DNA of 64,000 nucleotides. It comes from Saccharospirillum alexandrii (lineage in GTDB: Bacteria > Pseudomonadota > Gammaproteobacteria > Pseudomonadales > Natronospirillaceae). The notes under the pieces are model-generated. The model was not told where the DNA came from and did not search any database. It worked only from the letters and a program-made list of their open reading frames with translations. Of the stretch, positions 42,129 through 50,385 are shown one piece after another. Where the stretch lies: assembly GCF_004000275.1 (NCBI RefSeq), contig NZ_RCIP01000003.1, positions 310,001 through 374,000 on the forward strand, written 5' to 3'. The stretch's first letter is position 1; the number at the start of each line of letters is the position of its first letter. A program made the translations under genes and the position numbers.

Positions 42129-42281
42129 GCTCAGACTCTTGGTACCAATGAAATGGGTGGCGCGCGGATGATACCACAGCGTTTCGGCCTTACGAGGCGC
42201 CAATTACGCAATGAACTGTTCTATGTGTGGCAATGGTTGAGATTGTGGCTCCTTGTTGAATTCAACTAGAGCCTAGAGTGC

Positions 42282-42396
42282 GCGACCAGCACCCTTCATG
42301 GTCCTGGAGGGACGCTGCAAGTACTTCCCTGTAAGCTCGACGGCCCTCATCCCTGAGGGCCCACGCCCACCAGGACCATGCAGGGTGCTGGTCGCT
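42282..42396. repeat. Family B-like intergenic hairpin, copy 2 (divergent core)
   Basis: The arms GCGACCAGCACCC and CATGGTCCTGG pair with CCAGGACCATG and GGGTGCTGGTCGC. The inner hairpin is GGCCCTCATCCCTGAGGGCC. The core between them is unlike the other copies; only the architecture is shared. Confidence 0.8.
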
Positions 42397-42481
42397 TGGG
42401 TGTGGTTTCGATTTCATTGTGAACCCGGCGAACTGTGAACTTTTTGACGGTGGCTACTTGGCTGCGAAGGACTGTTGGGTG

Positions 42482-42634
42482 TGCTCACTAGAGGCCGTTA
42501 GACAACAGGGACCAAAACGCCGGGAGCGTTTTGGCATGAGCGTAGCGAGCCCGGAGGGTGAATCCCATGGATGGGATTCATATCTTGTCTCCGAGCCCCC
42601 AGGGAGGGGTTCACGGCGTGCCTCTAGTGAGCAT
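42482..42634. repeat. Family B-like hairpin with nested module, copy 3
   Basis: Outer arms TGCTCACTAGAGGC / GCCTCTAGTGAGCA. Inside are two further hairpins: CAAAACGCCGGGAGCGTTTTGG as two blocks (CAAAACGCC and GGGAGCGTTTTGG), and GAATCCCATGGATGGGATTC. The joining text gcatgagcgtagcgagcc is shared with copy 8, where the same module is inverted. Confidence 0.85.
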
Positions 42635-42705
42635 ACCCGACAGTCCGACCTGGCTACCAGGCAGCGGCAACATGAGGCCGCAGAAGTAAACGCCTGGCAA
42701 CTAAT

Positions 42706-44535
42706 CTAAGTAACCAACTGGGTGTCCCTGGGGTTGCGGGGAGCATACCGGGCCGGTAACTGGTCGATGTGGTCGAAGGTGCGGGGGTCTTTGTAGGGCA
42801 GTTTCATGAAACCGCGCAGGCCGAGGCCCTGGATGTCTTTTACGGCGGCCAGCATTCGGTTTAGGTGGTTGCGGAAGTTTTCTTCCTGGCTGGCGTCGAG
42901 CAGGCGGTAGTAGTTGTGGATTTTGAGGTTGCGCGGCAACACTTCGAAGATGATGCAGCCGGTGTGGTGAATGCGGTCGAGGGCTTCGATCTCGTCCATG
43001 ATGGAAGGGGGCAGGGTCAGGTATTCGTCCGGGTCGCGGCCGTCTTCGAAGTAGGAGTGCATGCGTTCGGTGTCTTCGCCCTGGGGCGCTGGCGTCACCA
43101 GGTAGGGGATGCGCAGGCTTTTTGGGGGTATGAAGGCATCGGTTTCACGGCGGCGGTCGAGGTGGAGGGTGTCGCGGGCGTTGTACATCACCGCCTTGAA
43201 GGTGCCCTGGCGGTAGACGCCGCGCGCGAGGTTGACCATGTTGTTGACCGACTGGTGGAACGAGCGGCGCAGTTCCGGGTTGTGCAGGCTGAAGGCGGAT
43301 TCGATGCGAACACCCTCGGCGTGCCATTTCACCGCCAGGCCGCCGACGATGGGGTAACGGCCGAGTCGGCTGACGGCGGCGACGAAGGCTTTTTCGGTTT
43401 CGCCCATGCCTTGCAGGTAGTTTTTGTAGTATTTGTCGAGTTGTTCGTCTTCAACATCCATCAGGGTGTCGTCGGGGTTTTCCTGACGCAGGAAGGACTT
43501 GCGCGAGCTGTAGACGGCGGTGTCGACTTCGCGGTGGCGCTCGCTAACCCACACCGGAATCATCGGTGCCAGGTCGTCGGCTGGGGCCATGGCGACGATG
43601 TGTCGCATGCGGGTCATGTGGCCGAGGAAGTAGTTGCCAGCCAGTTGGCGCTGGCCGGTGTCGTCGTCCATCATCGCCGCCAGCACCCGGGCAAATTCGA
43701 TCGGCAAGCCGAGCGCCTGGGGTGTGATGACTTTGCGCCCGAAGCGGCAGCCCTGGCCTGAGGCGAGGGCATACAGGGTGGCGGCGGTGCCTTGTTCGTC
43801 GAACCGGGGGGATGAGAGGCCGCCGTTCAGTTGTTCGTCGCCAATGAAGTACACATCGCCGAGTTTGGCGTTGGTGTGTTGCAGGTCGGACGACATGAGG
43901 TCCATCACGCTGTTGGAGATGAACTGATGGTCGGCATCGAGCTGGGAGAAAACCGATGAGCCCCAGTCGATCAGTTGCACCTGTTCGGTGGCCGGGTCGA
44001 AGACGAGGTTGCTGGGTTTGATGTCGCCGTGGACGATGGGTCGCCACTGGCCCTGGGCATCGGTTCGGGTGCGCAGGTAACGCAGCAGGTCGGCTAGCTG
44101 GGCGGCGATGTTCAGAATCAGTTGCGGGGGCAGCCGCCCGGCTTTGAGGCCGTAGTCGTCGAGGTCGAGCCCCGGGGCGCGGGTCATCACCAGAATGGCC
44201 TGTTTGCCGACGCGCACGAAGTCTTTGACCCGGGGGATTTGCGGGTGGTCGAGCAGGGATTGCAGGTCACTTTCTTCTTCGAGCCGGTCTTGAACGTGCT
44301 GGGGCAGGTTGATGCGCGAGAATTTGAACACCAAATCAACCCCGGTGCGGGTTTTGCCACCAAACACGAAGCCGAAGGCGCCCTTCCCGATCAGTTCGAT
44401 GTCCTGATACCCCAGCCGCTCCAGCTGACGCATGCAGAGCTTGATCCAGGCTTTGAGCTTGGCGGCGTCCTGATGCGAGAGCAAATAGATGCTTTGCTCT
44501 TCAGGGATGTAAAAGTGCTTGAGGCTGTGCTCCAC
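42706..44535 (-). CDS. Serine/threonine protein kinase with large C-terminal domain
   Basis: 609 residues from a GTG at 44535 with AGGAG 8 bases upstream. The kinase domain (about 40-290) has the glycine loop IGKGAFGFVFGGKT, the catalytic loop VHGDIKPSNLVF and the metal-binding DWGSS instead of the usual DFG. The remaining 300 residues have no recognised domain and no membrane span. This architecture recurs in marine gammaproteobacteria, but its targets are unknown. It is probably cytoplasmic. It is flanked by family B hairpins on both sides. Confidence 0.88.
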   Translation of the reverse strand: MEHSLKHFYIPEEQSIYLLSHQDAAKLKAWIKLCMRQLERLGYQDIELIGKGAFGFVFGGKTRTGVDLVFKFSRINLPQHVQDRLEEESDLQSLLDHPQIPRVKDFVRVGKQAILVMTRAPGLDLDDYGLKAGRLPPQLILNIAAQLADLLRYLRTRTDAQGQWRPIVHGDIKPSNLVFDPATEQVQLIDWGSSVFSQLDADHQFISNSVMDLMSSDLQHTNAKLGDVYFIGDEQLNGGLSSPRFDEQGTAATLYALASGQGCRFGRKVITPQALGLPIEFARVLAAMMDDDTGQRQLAGNYFLGHMTRMRHIVAMAPADDLAPMIPVWVSERHREVDTAVYSSRKSFLRQENPDDTLMDVEDEQLDKYYKNYLQGMGETEKAFVAAVSRLGRYPIVGGLAVKWHAEGVRIESAFSLHNPELRRSFHQSVNNMVNLARGVYRQGTFKAVMYNARDTLHLDRRRETDAFIPPKSLRIPYLVTPAPQGEDTERMHSYFEDGRDPDEYLTLPPSIMDEIEALDRIHHTGCIIFEVLPRNLKIHNYYRLLDASQEENFRNHLNRMLAAVKDIQGLGLRGFMKLPYKDPRTFDHIDQLPARYAPRNPRDTQLVT

Positions 44536-44661
44536 CGGCGGGCTCCTGTCAGGTAAACCCAGTTTGGCTAATCATGGCTGGAGTTTCCAGCGCCGTGGTC
44601 GTGCCATGAGTCAGTAATTCGCGAGGGTAAGTTGGTTCGGTGGTTGTTTTGACTTTGGTGG

Positions 44662-44771
44662 CTGTCGGACTATCGGGTACTCCTACTGGAGGCACGCCGT
44701 AAATCCTTCCATGGAGGCTCGCTGCCCGCATCCCTGCGGTCAGACGACCTCCAGTAGGAGCACCCGACAGT
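44662..44771. repeat. Family B-like intergenic hairpin, copy 4
   Basis: The arms CTCCTACTGGAGG / CCTCCAGTAGGAG with the further CTGTCGG...CCGACAG. The core CACGCCGTAAATCCTTCCAT followed by GGAGGC keeps the GCCGTA..TCC.TCCATGG string of the family. Confidence 0.85.
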
Positions 44772-44819
44772 CCTTCGATCATCTGCGGTTACATTGACGC
44801 GAATTTCTGACTCAAGGCA

Positions 44820-45548
44820 CTAATTCTGGTGGCGTACCCGCTCATACACACAAAGATTAACTGCGGATGCAAGATTCAACGATTCTATGGCACCGGAGCC
44901 TGGGATGGTGAAAGCCATGGCGTTCAGGTCGGTTAGCGCTTCGCGGGGGACGCCTCGCGCTTCGTTACCGAAGACGTAGCAGTCGGCTGATTTAAAGCTG
45001 GGGCTTGTGAGTGGTTCGCCGCTCATATCCAGGCTGGCAATGTTTGAGTAACGCCCGGCCAGACTCTCCAGTGGCACATCCAACTCCATCGGCACATGAA
45101 AAATCGCCCCCATGCTGGCGCGCACCACTTTGGGGTTGTAGGGGTCGACGCTGCCGGGGCTGAGCAGGCAGCGGAAACCACCGAACCAGGCCAGGGTACG
45201 CAGTATGGTGCCCAGGTTGCCCGGGTCCTGAATTTCGTGGAGGTAGAGGGCGGTGTCGGTTTGGGAGGCGGCAGGCGTAGGCGCAACGGGTACGACGGCG
45301 ATGATGCCCTGGGGCGTTTTGGTGTCGCTGATCTGCGCCATTTTCTTGCTGCTGATCAGTTGGGTGCGCAGCGGGCTTTGCCAGTTTTCGTACGCTTCCG
45401 TGACCAGCAGTTCGGCCTGGCGCAAGGCCGGTTGCTGTTCGGCAGCGCGTTGCAGTTCGAGCACCAGGTGTTCGCCTTCAACCAGGTAGTGACCGAATTG
45501 GTTGCGGTATTTTTTCTGGTGCAGTTTTTTGATGTCGTCGAGTTTCAC
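44820..45548 (-). CDS. SpoU/TrmH-family RNA 2'-O-methyltransferase
   Basis: 242 residues. An N-terminal substrate-binding part (KLHQKKYRNQFGHYLVEGEH) is typical of RlmB/TrmH-like proteins. The SPOUT knot motifs are DPGNLGTILRTLAWFG, YVFGNEARGV and GAIESLNLASAVNLCVYE. It transfers a methyl group from SAM to a ribose 2'-OH in rRNA or tRNA; the exact site is not evident. It overlaps the flavoprotein gene upstream by 4 bases, so translation is coupled. Confidence 0.92.
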   Translation of the reverse strand: MKLDDIKKLHQKKYRNQFGHYLVEGEHLVLELQRAAEQQPALRQAELLVTEAYENWQSPLRTQLISSKKMAQISDTKTPQGIIAVVPVAPTPAASQTDTALYLHEIQDPGNLGTILRTLAWFGGFRCLLSPGSVDPYNPKVVRASMGAIFHVPMELDVPLESLAGRYSNIASLDMSGEPLTSPSFKSADCYVFGNEARGVPREALTDLNAMAFTIPGSGAIESLNLASAVNLCVYERVRHQN

Positions 45549-47182
45549 GCCGGCACACCTGTTTCGGCACCCGCATCAGCCAACATGGCCAGTGCGAGGG
45601 CTTCGGCGACTTTAATGCCGTCGACCCCGGCCGAAAGAATGCCGCCCGCGTAGCCTGCCCCTTCGCCCGCCGGGTAGAGACCGCGGGTGTTGATGCTTTG
45701 CAGGGTGGCGTTGTCGCGCTTGATGCGGATCGGCGATGAGGTGCGGGTTTCGATGCCGGTGAGAATGGCGTCGTCTCGATCAAACCCTCGAATCTGTTTG
45801 CCGAAGGCAGGCAGGGCTTCGCGGATCGCGTCGATGGCGTAGGCCGGTAGCGAGGGGGCCAGGTCGCCGAGTTTGATGCCGGGTTGGTAGGAAGGTTCTA
45901 CCTCGCCCAGGGTATTCGATGGGGTACTGCGAATGAAATCGCCAACCAGTTGGGCCGGGGCGCAATAATCTTTGCCACCCAGTTCGTAGGCTGTGGATTC
46001 GAGTTGCTCCTGCAGTTCCACACCGGCGAGCGGGCCACCCGGGAAGTCCTGTTCGGGGCTGATGCCGACGACAATGCCTGAGTTGGCGTTGCGTTCGTTG
46101 CGCGAATACTGGCTCATGCCGTTGGTGACCACCCGGCCGGGTTCGGAGGTGGCGGCGACTACAGTGCCGCCCGGGCACATGCAGAAGCTGTAGACGGCGC
46201 GACCGTTTTTGGCGTGGTGCACGAGTTTATAGTCGGCGGCACCGAGTTCAGGGTGGCCAGCGTATTTGCCGAGTCGGGCGGTGTCGATCAGCGATTGCGG
46301 GTGCTCTATGCGAAAGCCGATGGCGAAAGGTTTGGCTTCGACGTAAACGCCTTGTTTGTGCAGCATGCGGAAAGTATCACGCGCGCTGTGGCCGAGAGCC
46401 ATGATGACGTAGCGGCTGGCGATGTGTTCGCCGTTTTCCAGGGTGACGCCGGTTGTCCGGCCATTATCCAGCGTCACCTCGGTGACTTTGCTTTCAAACC
46501 GAATCTCACCCCCCAGGGCAATGATCTCTTCACGCATTTTGGCAACCACGCCGGTCAGCCGGAAGGTGCCAATGTGGGGTTTGCTGACGAACAGAATTTC
46601 TTCCGGCGCGCCGGCCCGCACGAATTCGTGCATGACTTTGCGGCCATAGAATTTCGGGTCTTTAATCTGGCTGTACAATTTGCCATCGGAGAACAGCCCT
46701 GCCCCACCCTCGCCAAACTGGACGTTCGATTCCGGCGACAATTCATGCTTGCGCCACAGGGCCCAGGTGTCTTTGGTGCGACGGCGGACGTCTTTACCGC
46801 GTTCCAGAACGATGGGTTTGAAACCCATTTGCGCGAGGATCAGGGCGGCGAACAGGCCGCAGGGGCCGAAACCGATGACGACGGGGCGCTCAGTGATACT
46901 GTTCGGCGCTCGGGCGACCGGGTAATAGGCGGTATCGGGTGCCGGGCGAACGTGTTGGTCGTCGGTGAAGCGTTCGAGCACTGAGGCTTCGTCGCGCACT
47001 TCGAGGTCGACGATGTAGACGAATTTGATTTCCGAGTTCTTCTTGCGCGCATCGTAGCTGCGCTTGAACACGCTGAACGAGAGCAGATCGGCGTCGGTCA
47101 GTTTCAGGCGGTCGACTATGGCCGGGCGCATTGCTTCTGGCGGGTGGTCGAGTGGTAAGGCAAGTTCATTCACACGAATCAT
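45545..47182 (-). CDS. NAD(P)/FAD-dependent oxidoreductase (COG2509 type)
   Basis: 545 residues. An N-terminal cap (FSVFKRSYDARKKNSEIKFV, Asp/Arg-rich) precedes the FAD-binding VIGFGPCGLFAALILAQMGF. EGGAGLFSDGKLYSQIKDP and GEGAGYAGGILSAGVDGIKV, with the second FAD-contacting glycine cluster, follow. Proteins of this type are widespread but have no assigned substrate. AGGAA precedes the ATG. The overlap with the SpoU gene suggests an operon. A family B hairpin lies in the divergent gap before rlmE. Confidence 0.92.
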   Translation of the reverse strand: MIRVNELALPLDHPPEAMRPAIVDRLKLTDADLLSFSVFKRSYDARKKNSEIKFVYIVDLEVRDEASVLERFTDDQHVRPAPDTAYYPVARAPNSITERPVVIGFGPCGLFAALILAQMGFKPIVLERGKDVRRRTKDTWALWRKHELSPESNVQFGEGGAGLFSDGKLYSQIKDPKFYGRKVMHEFVRAGAPEEILFVSKPHIGTFRLTGVVAKMREEIIALGGEIRFESKVTEVTLDNGRTTGVTLENGEHIASRYVIMALGHSARDTFRMLHKQGVYVEAKPFAIGFRIEHPQSLIDTARLGKYAGHPELGAADYKLVHHAKNGRAVYSFCMCPGGTVVAATSEPGRVVTNGMSQYSRNERNANSGIVVGISPEQDFPGGPLAGVELQEQLESTAYELGGKDYCAPAQLVGDFIRSTPSNTLGEVEPSYQPGIKLGDLAPSLPAYAIDAIREALPAFGKQIRGFDRDDAILTGIETRTSSPIRIKRDNATLQSINTRGLYPAGEGAGYAGGILSAGVDGIKVAEALALAMLADAGAETGVPA

Positions 47183-47244
47183 ACGAATTCCTGGTCGGTG
47201 ACCCCGACATGGTGGAGGTTTGGTGGCTTTGGTCCGCGTTGGCT

Positions 47245-47339
47245 ACCGGTGGTGCTTCTGCGGGGTCGGCGTAGATCCATCCATGGAGCCTAGGCCGAAA
47301 CATCCATGTTTCGGACTACCCCGCAGAAGCACCACCGGC
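47245..47339. repeat. Family B intergenic hairpin, copy 5
   Basis: The arms ACCGGTGGTGCTTCTGCGGG / CCCGCAGAAGCACCACCGG enclose GTCGGCGTAGATCCATCCAT plus GGAGCCTAGGCC. The inner hairpin is CCGAAACATCCATGTTTCGG. The arm sequence differs from copies 1, 6 and 9, but its complementarity is kept. Confidence 0.9.
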
Positions 47340-47497
47340 ATCCGACGCTCACACTGTGCAAACGCCGAGACTTAGGTGCCTAATAACGCAGAATTATACG
47401 CGTCGGGCTGGGTTGTGTCAGTGCTGTGGTTTTACGCCCTGCCCGGCCACAGCGTACAATGGCGGCTTATTCGATGAATCATCACGGTTAATTGGCT

Positions 47498-48118
47498 ATG
47501 GCCCGATCCAAAAGCAGCAGTCGGTGGCTCGAAGAGCATGTAAACGACCCCTTCGTGAAACAGGCGCAGATCGACGGTTACCGCTCGCGTGCGAGCTATA
47601 AACTGCTGGAAATCAACACCAAAGACAAACTGATCCACCCGAACATGCTGGTGATGGACCTGGGCTCGGCGCCCGGGGGCTGGTCGCAGGTGTCGGCCAA
47701 GCTGGTGGGTCACAAGGGCCGGGTGATCGCGTCGGACATTCTGCCGATGGATTCCATCGCGGGCGTGGAGTTCATTCAGGGTGATTTCACTGAAGAAGCC
47801 GTGTTCGATGAGATTATGGCCACGCTGGATGGCACCCTGGCCGATGTGGTCATCTCCGACATGGCACCCAACATCAGCGGTGTGGACGTAGCCGACCAGG
47901 CGTCGTCGATGTATCTGGTCGAGCTGGCGCTCGATATGGCGCGGCAGGTACTCAAGCCGAAGGGCAGCTTTGTGGCCAAGGTTTTCCACGGCGAAGGCTA
48001 CGATGAGTACGTGAAAGACCTGCGAACGTCGTTCGACAAAGTGGTGATTCGCAAACCGGATTCTTCACGGGCCCGATCTCGGGAAGTGTATGTGGTTGGC
48101 AAGGGCTTTAAGGGGTAA
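47498..48118 (+). CDS. rlmE: 23S rRNA 2'-O-methyltransferase
   Basis: 206 residues from the ATG at 47498; E. coli RlmE also begins MARSKSS. It shows the RrmJ/FtsJ hallmarks [10 protein letters not shown], the SAM-binding [13 protein letters not shown]-type string ([13 protein letters not shown]), DMAPNISG with the catalytic Asp, and [11 protein letters not shown] with the catalytic Lys. It methylates U2552 of 23S rRNA during 50S assembly. In most gammaproteobacteria rlmE lies before ftsH; here it stands alone, with family B hairpins on both sides. Confidence 0.97.
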   Translation: MARSKSSSRWLEEHVNDPFVKQAQIDGYRSRASYKLLEINTKDKLIHPNMLVMDLGSAPGGWSQVSAKLVGHKGRVIASDILPMDSIAGVEFIQGDFTEEAVFDEIMATLDGTLADVVISDMAPNISGVDVADQASSMYLVELALDMARQVLKPKGSFVAKVFHGEGYDEYVKDLRTSFDKVVIRKPDSSRARSREVYVVGKGFKG

Positions 48119-48126
48119 GTTAGTCA

Positions 48127-48309
48127 CAAGTTCCGGAGTTCGAGGTTGTTTGGTTGCCAATAATCCGTATCAGCCACCGGGCATACCTCTCCGGGGTCGG
48201 CGTAAACCCTTCCATGGGGCCTAGATCGCAGCATCCTTGCTGCGAACTTCCCCGGAGAGGTATGCCCGGCACCTGATACTTAACGTGTCGCGAACTCCGA
48301 AACTTGAGT
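48127..48309. repeat. Family B hairpin, copy 6, with an extra outer stem
   Basis: The arms CCGGGCATACCTCTCCGGGG / CCCCGGAGAGGTATGCCCGG (48179-48269) enclose GTCGGCGTAAACCCTTCCAT. Further out, CAAGTTCCGGAGTTCG at 48127 pairs with CGAACTCCGAAACTTG near 48290. The innermost hairpin is GCAGCATCCTTGCTGC. Confidence 0.9.
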
Positions 48310-48495
48310 TTGAGGTGACAAGCGCCTCCCCAATCAAGCAGCAGACGTAACTTTCTCGCCTAGACTCCTGAATGTCTACCTTAAATATTTTCCTATTCAC
48401 ACGACTACAAATAACCCGACCTTTCCAAAGCGGGGCCTTTTCAATACTCTAGCGACACTCAAAATACTCACGTTGCGGTGTTGGCAACCAGCTAA

Positions 48496-48608
48496 GTGCC
48501 AGGTACCGGGTGTACCTGTCCGGGGAAGTCTGAGGCATGGATGCCGAAGCCTAGCCCCCAGGGACGGGTTTACGGCGACCCCGGACAGGTATACCCGGTG
48601 CCTGGCAC
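48496..48608. repeat. Family B hairpin, copy 7, inverted orientation
   Basis: The arms GTGCCAGGTACCGGGTGTACC and CTGTCCGGGG pair with CCCCGGACAG and GTATACCCGGTGCCTGGCAC. The conserved core reads on the minus strand. It is 44 bases before the EttA start codon, so it would lie in the EttA leader RNA. Confidence 0.9.
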
Positions 48609-48651
48609 GAACTCACAGCAACAACCAGAAACGAACCCAAAAGGTGAACCG

Positions 48652-50307
48652 GTGGCTCAATACGTTTTTACTATGAACCGCGTCGGCAAGGTTGTACCGC
48701 CGAAAGAACAGATTTTGAAAGACATCTCTTTGTCTTTTTTCCCGGGGGCGAAGATCGGGGTGCTCGGCCTGAATGGCTCGGGTAAGTCTACCCTGCTGCG
48801 TATTATGGCCGGGGTTGATAAGGATTACCTGGGTGAGGCGCGGCCTCAGCCAGACCTGAACATTGGTTATTTACCGCAGGAACCGGAGCTGGACGAGTCG
48901 AAGACGGTACGCGAGACCGTTGAAGAGTCGCTGGCGCATTTGAAGGATGCCCAGGTTCAGTTGGAGGCTGTGTATGCCGCCTATGCCGAGCCGGATGCGG
49001 ACTTTGACAAGCTGGCGGCGGAGCAGCAGAGGCTGGAGAACATTCTGGCGGCGGCCGATGGCCATAACCTGGAAAACCGGCTGGAAATCGCGGCCGATGC
49101 GCTGCGTCTGCCGCCCTGGGATGCGCCGGTGAAGAACCTCTCCGGGGGTGAGCGTCGCCGTGTGGCCTTGTGTCGCCTGTTGCTTTCCAGCCCCGACATG
49201 CTGCTGCTCGATGAGCCAACCAACCACCTGGATGCCGAGTCGGTAGCCTGGCTGGAGCGCTTTCTGCACGAGTTTACCGGCACCGTGGTGGCCATTACCC
49301 ACGACCGCTACTTCCTCGACAATGTCGCCGGCTGGATTCTCGAACTGGACCGTGGCCACGGCATTCCGTTCGAAGGCAACTACAGCCAGTGGCTGGAGAA
49401 CAAGGAAAAGCGGCTGGAGATGGAATCCAAGCAGCAGCAATCTCATGAGAAGGCCGTTAAAGCCGAGCTGGAGTGGGTTCGCCAGAACGCCAAGGGGCGC
49501 CAGGCCAAGTCGAAGGCGCGTTTGCGTCAGTTTGAGGAGCTCAGCTCACGTGAGTTCCAGACGCGCAACGAGACCAACGAAATCTACATTCCACCTGGCC
49601 CGCGCCTGGGCGATAAGGTGATTGAGGTTGAGGGAGTCTCCAAAACCTACAACGGCAACCTGCTGTATGAAGACCTCAATTTCACCGTGCCACCGGGTGC
49701 CATTGTCGGCATTATCGGTGGTAACGGTGCCGGTAAGTCGACCCTGTTCCGGATGATCGCCGGGCAGGAAACGCCGGATTCGGGTGAGATTACCGTTGGC
49801 GAAACCGTCGATCTGGCGTTTGTTGGCCAGATGCGCGAGCTGGACGACAGCAAAACGGCCTGGGAAGAAATTTCCGACGGCCAGGATATGATTTCCGTAA
49901 ACGGCTACGAGATTCCCTCGCGGGCCTACCTCGGCCGCTTCAACTTCAAAGGCAACAGCCAGCAGAAGTATGTGAAGCAGCTGTCGGGCGGTGAGCGTAA
50001 CCGTTTGTTTTTGGCCAAACTGCTGAAGCAGGGCGGCAACGTGTTGTTGCTTGACGAACCGACCAACGATCTGGACGTTGAAACCCTGCGCGCACTGGAA
50101 GAAGCCATTCTGGCCTTCCCGGGTGCGGTAATGGTGATTTCGCACGATCGCTGGTTCCTCGACCGGGTCGCGACCCACATTCTGGCCTTTGAAGGCGATT
50201 CCAAAGCGGTGTTCTTTGAAGGCAACTTCACCGAATACGATGCCGATTACCACAAGCGGACCGGTAACCAGGGCCCGAAACGCATCAAATACAAACGCAT
50301 CAAGTAA
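48652..50307 (+). CDS. ettA: Energy-dependent translational throttle protein (ABC-F)
   Basis: 551 residues from a GTG at 48652, 5 bases after AGGTG; E. coli EttA is 555. Two ABC domains are seen: Walker A LNGSGKST and GNGAGKST, signature LSGGERRRVAL and LSGGERNRLFL, and Walker B MLLLDEPTNHLD and VLLLDEPTNDLD. The arm and linker region around KAELEWVRQNAKGRQAKSKA is typical. It acts at the ribosomal E site to couple translation initiation to ATP levels. The longer frame from 48496 runs through a repeat and is rejected. Confidence 0.97.
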   Translation: MAQYVFTMNRVGKVVPPKEQILKDISLSFFPGAKIGVLGLNGSGKSTLLRIMAGVDKDYLGEARPQPDLNIGYLPQEPELDESKTVRETVEESLAHLKDAQVQLEAVYAAYAEPDADFDKLAAEQQRLENILAAADGHNLENRLEIAADALRLPPWDAPVKNLSGGERRRVALCRLLLSSPDMLLLDEPTNHLDAESVAWLERFLHEFTGTVVAITHDRYFLDNVAGWILELDRGHGIPFEGNYSQWLENKEKRLEMESKQQQSHEKAVKAELEWVRQNAKGRQAKSKARLRQFEELSSREFQTRNETNEIYIPPGPRLGDKVIEVEGVSKTYNGNLLYEDLNFTVPPGAIVGIIGGNGAGKSTLFRMIAGQETPDSGEITVGETVDLAFVGQMRELDDSKTAWEEISDGQDMISVNGYEIPSRAYLGRFNFKGNSQQKYVKQLSGGERNRLFLAKLLKQGGNVLLLDEPTNDLDVETLRALEEAILAFPGAVMVISHDRWFLDRVATHILAFEGDSKAVFFEGNFTEYDADYHKRTGNQGPKRIKYKRIK

Positions 50308-50385
50308 GCGTATGTTATAAAAGCCGGGCTCAGTCACGCACCGTGATCTGAGCCTGTCTGTCCCGCCCGCATTACGAGGAAGACC

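Noticed and set aside
42865-43761. 298-residue plus-strand frame opposite the kinase
   Set aside because: It is the antisense shadow of a GC-rich gene; its Val/Gly/Ala-rich translation is typical of such shadows.
48496-48651. N-terminal extension of EttA by 52 residues
   Set aside because: The extension is the translation of hairpin copy 7; a GTG with AGGTG at the position matching E. coli EttA is present at 48652.
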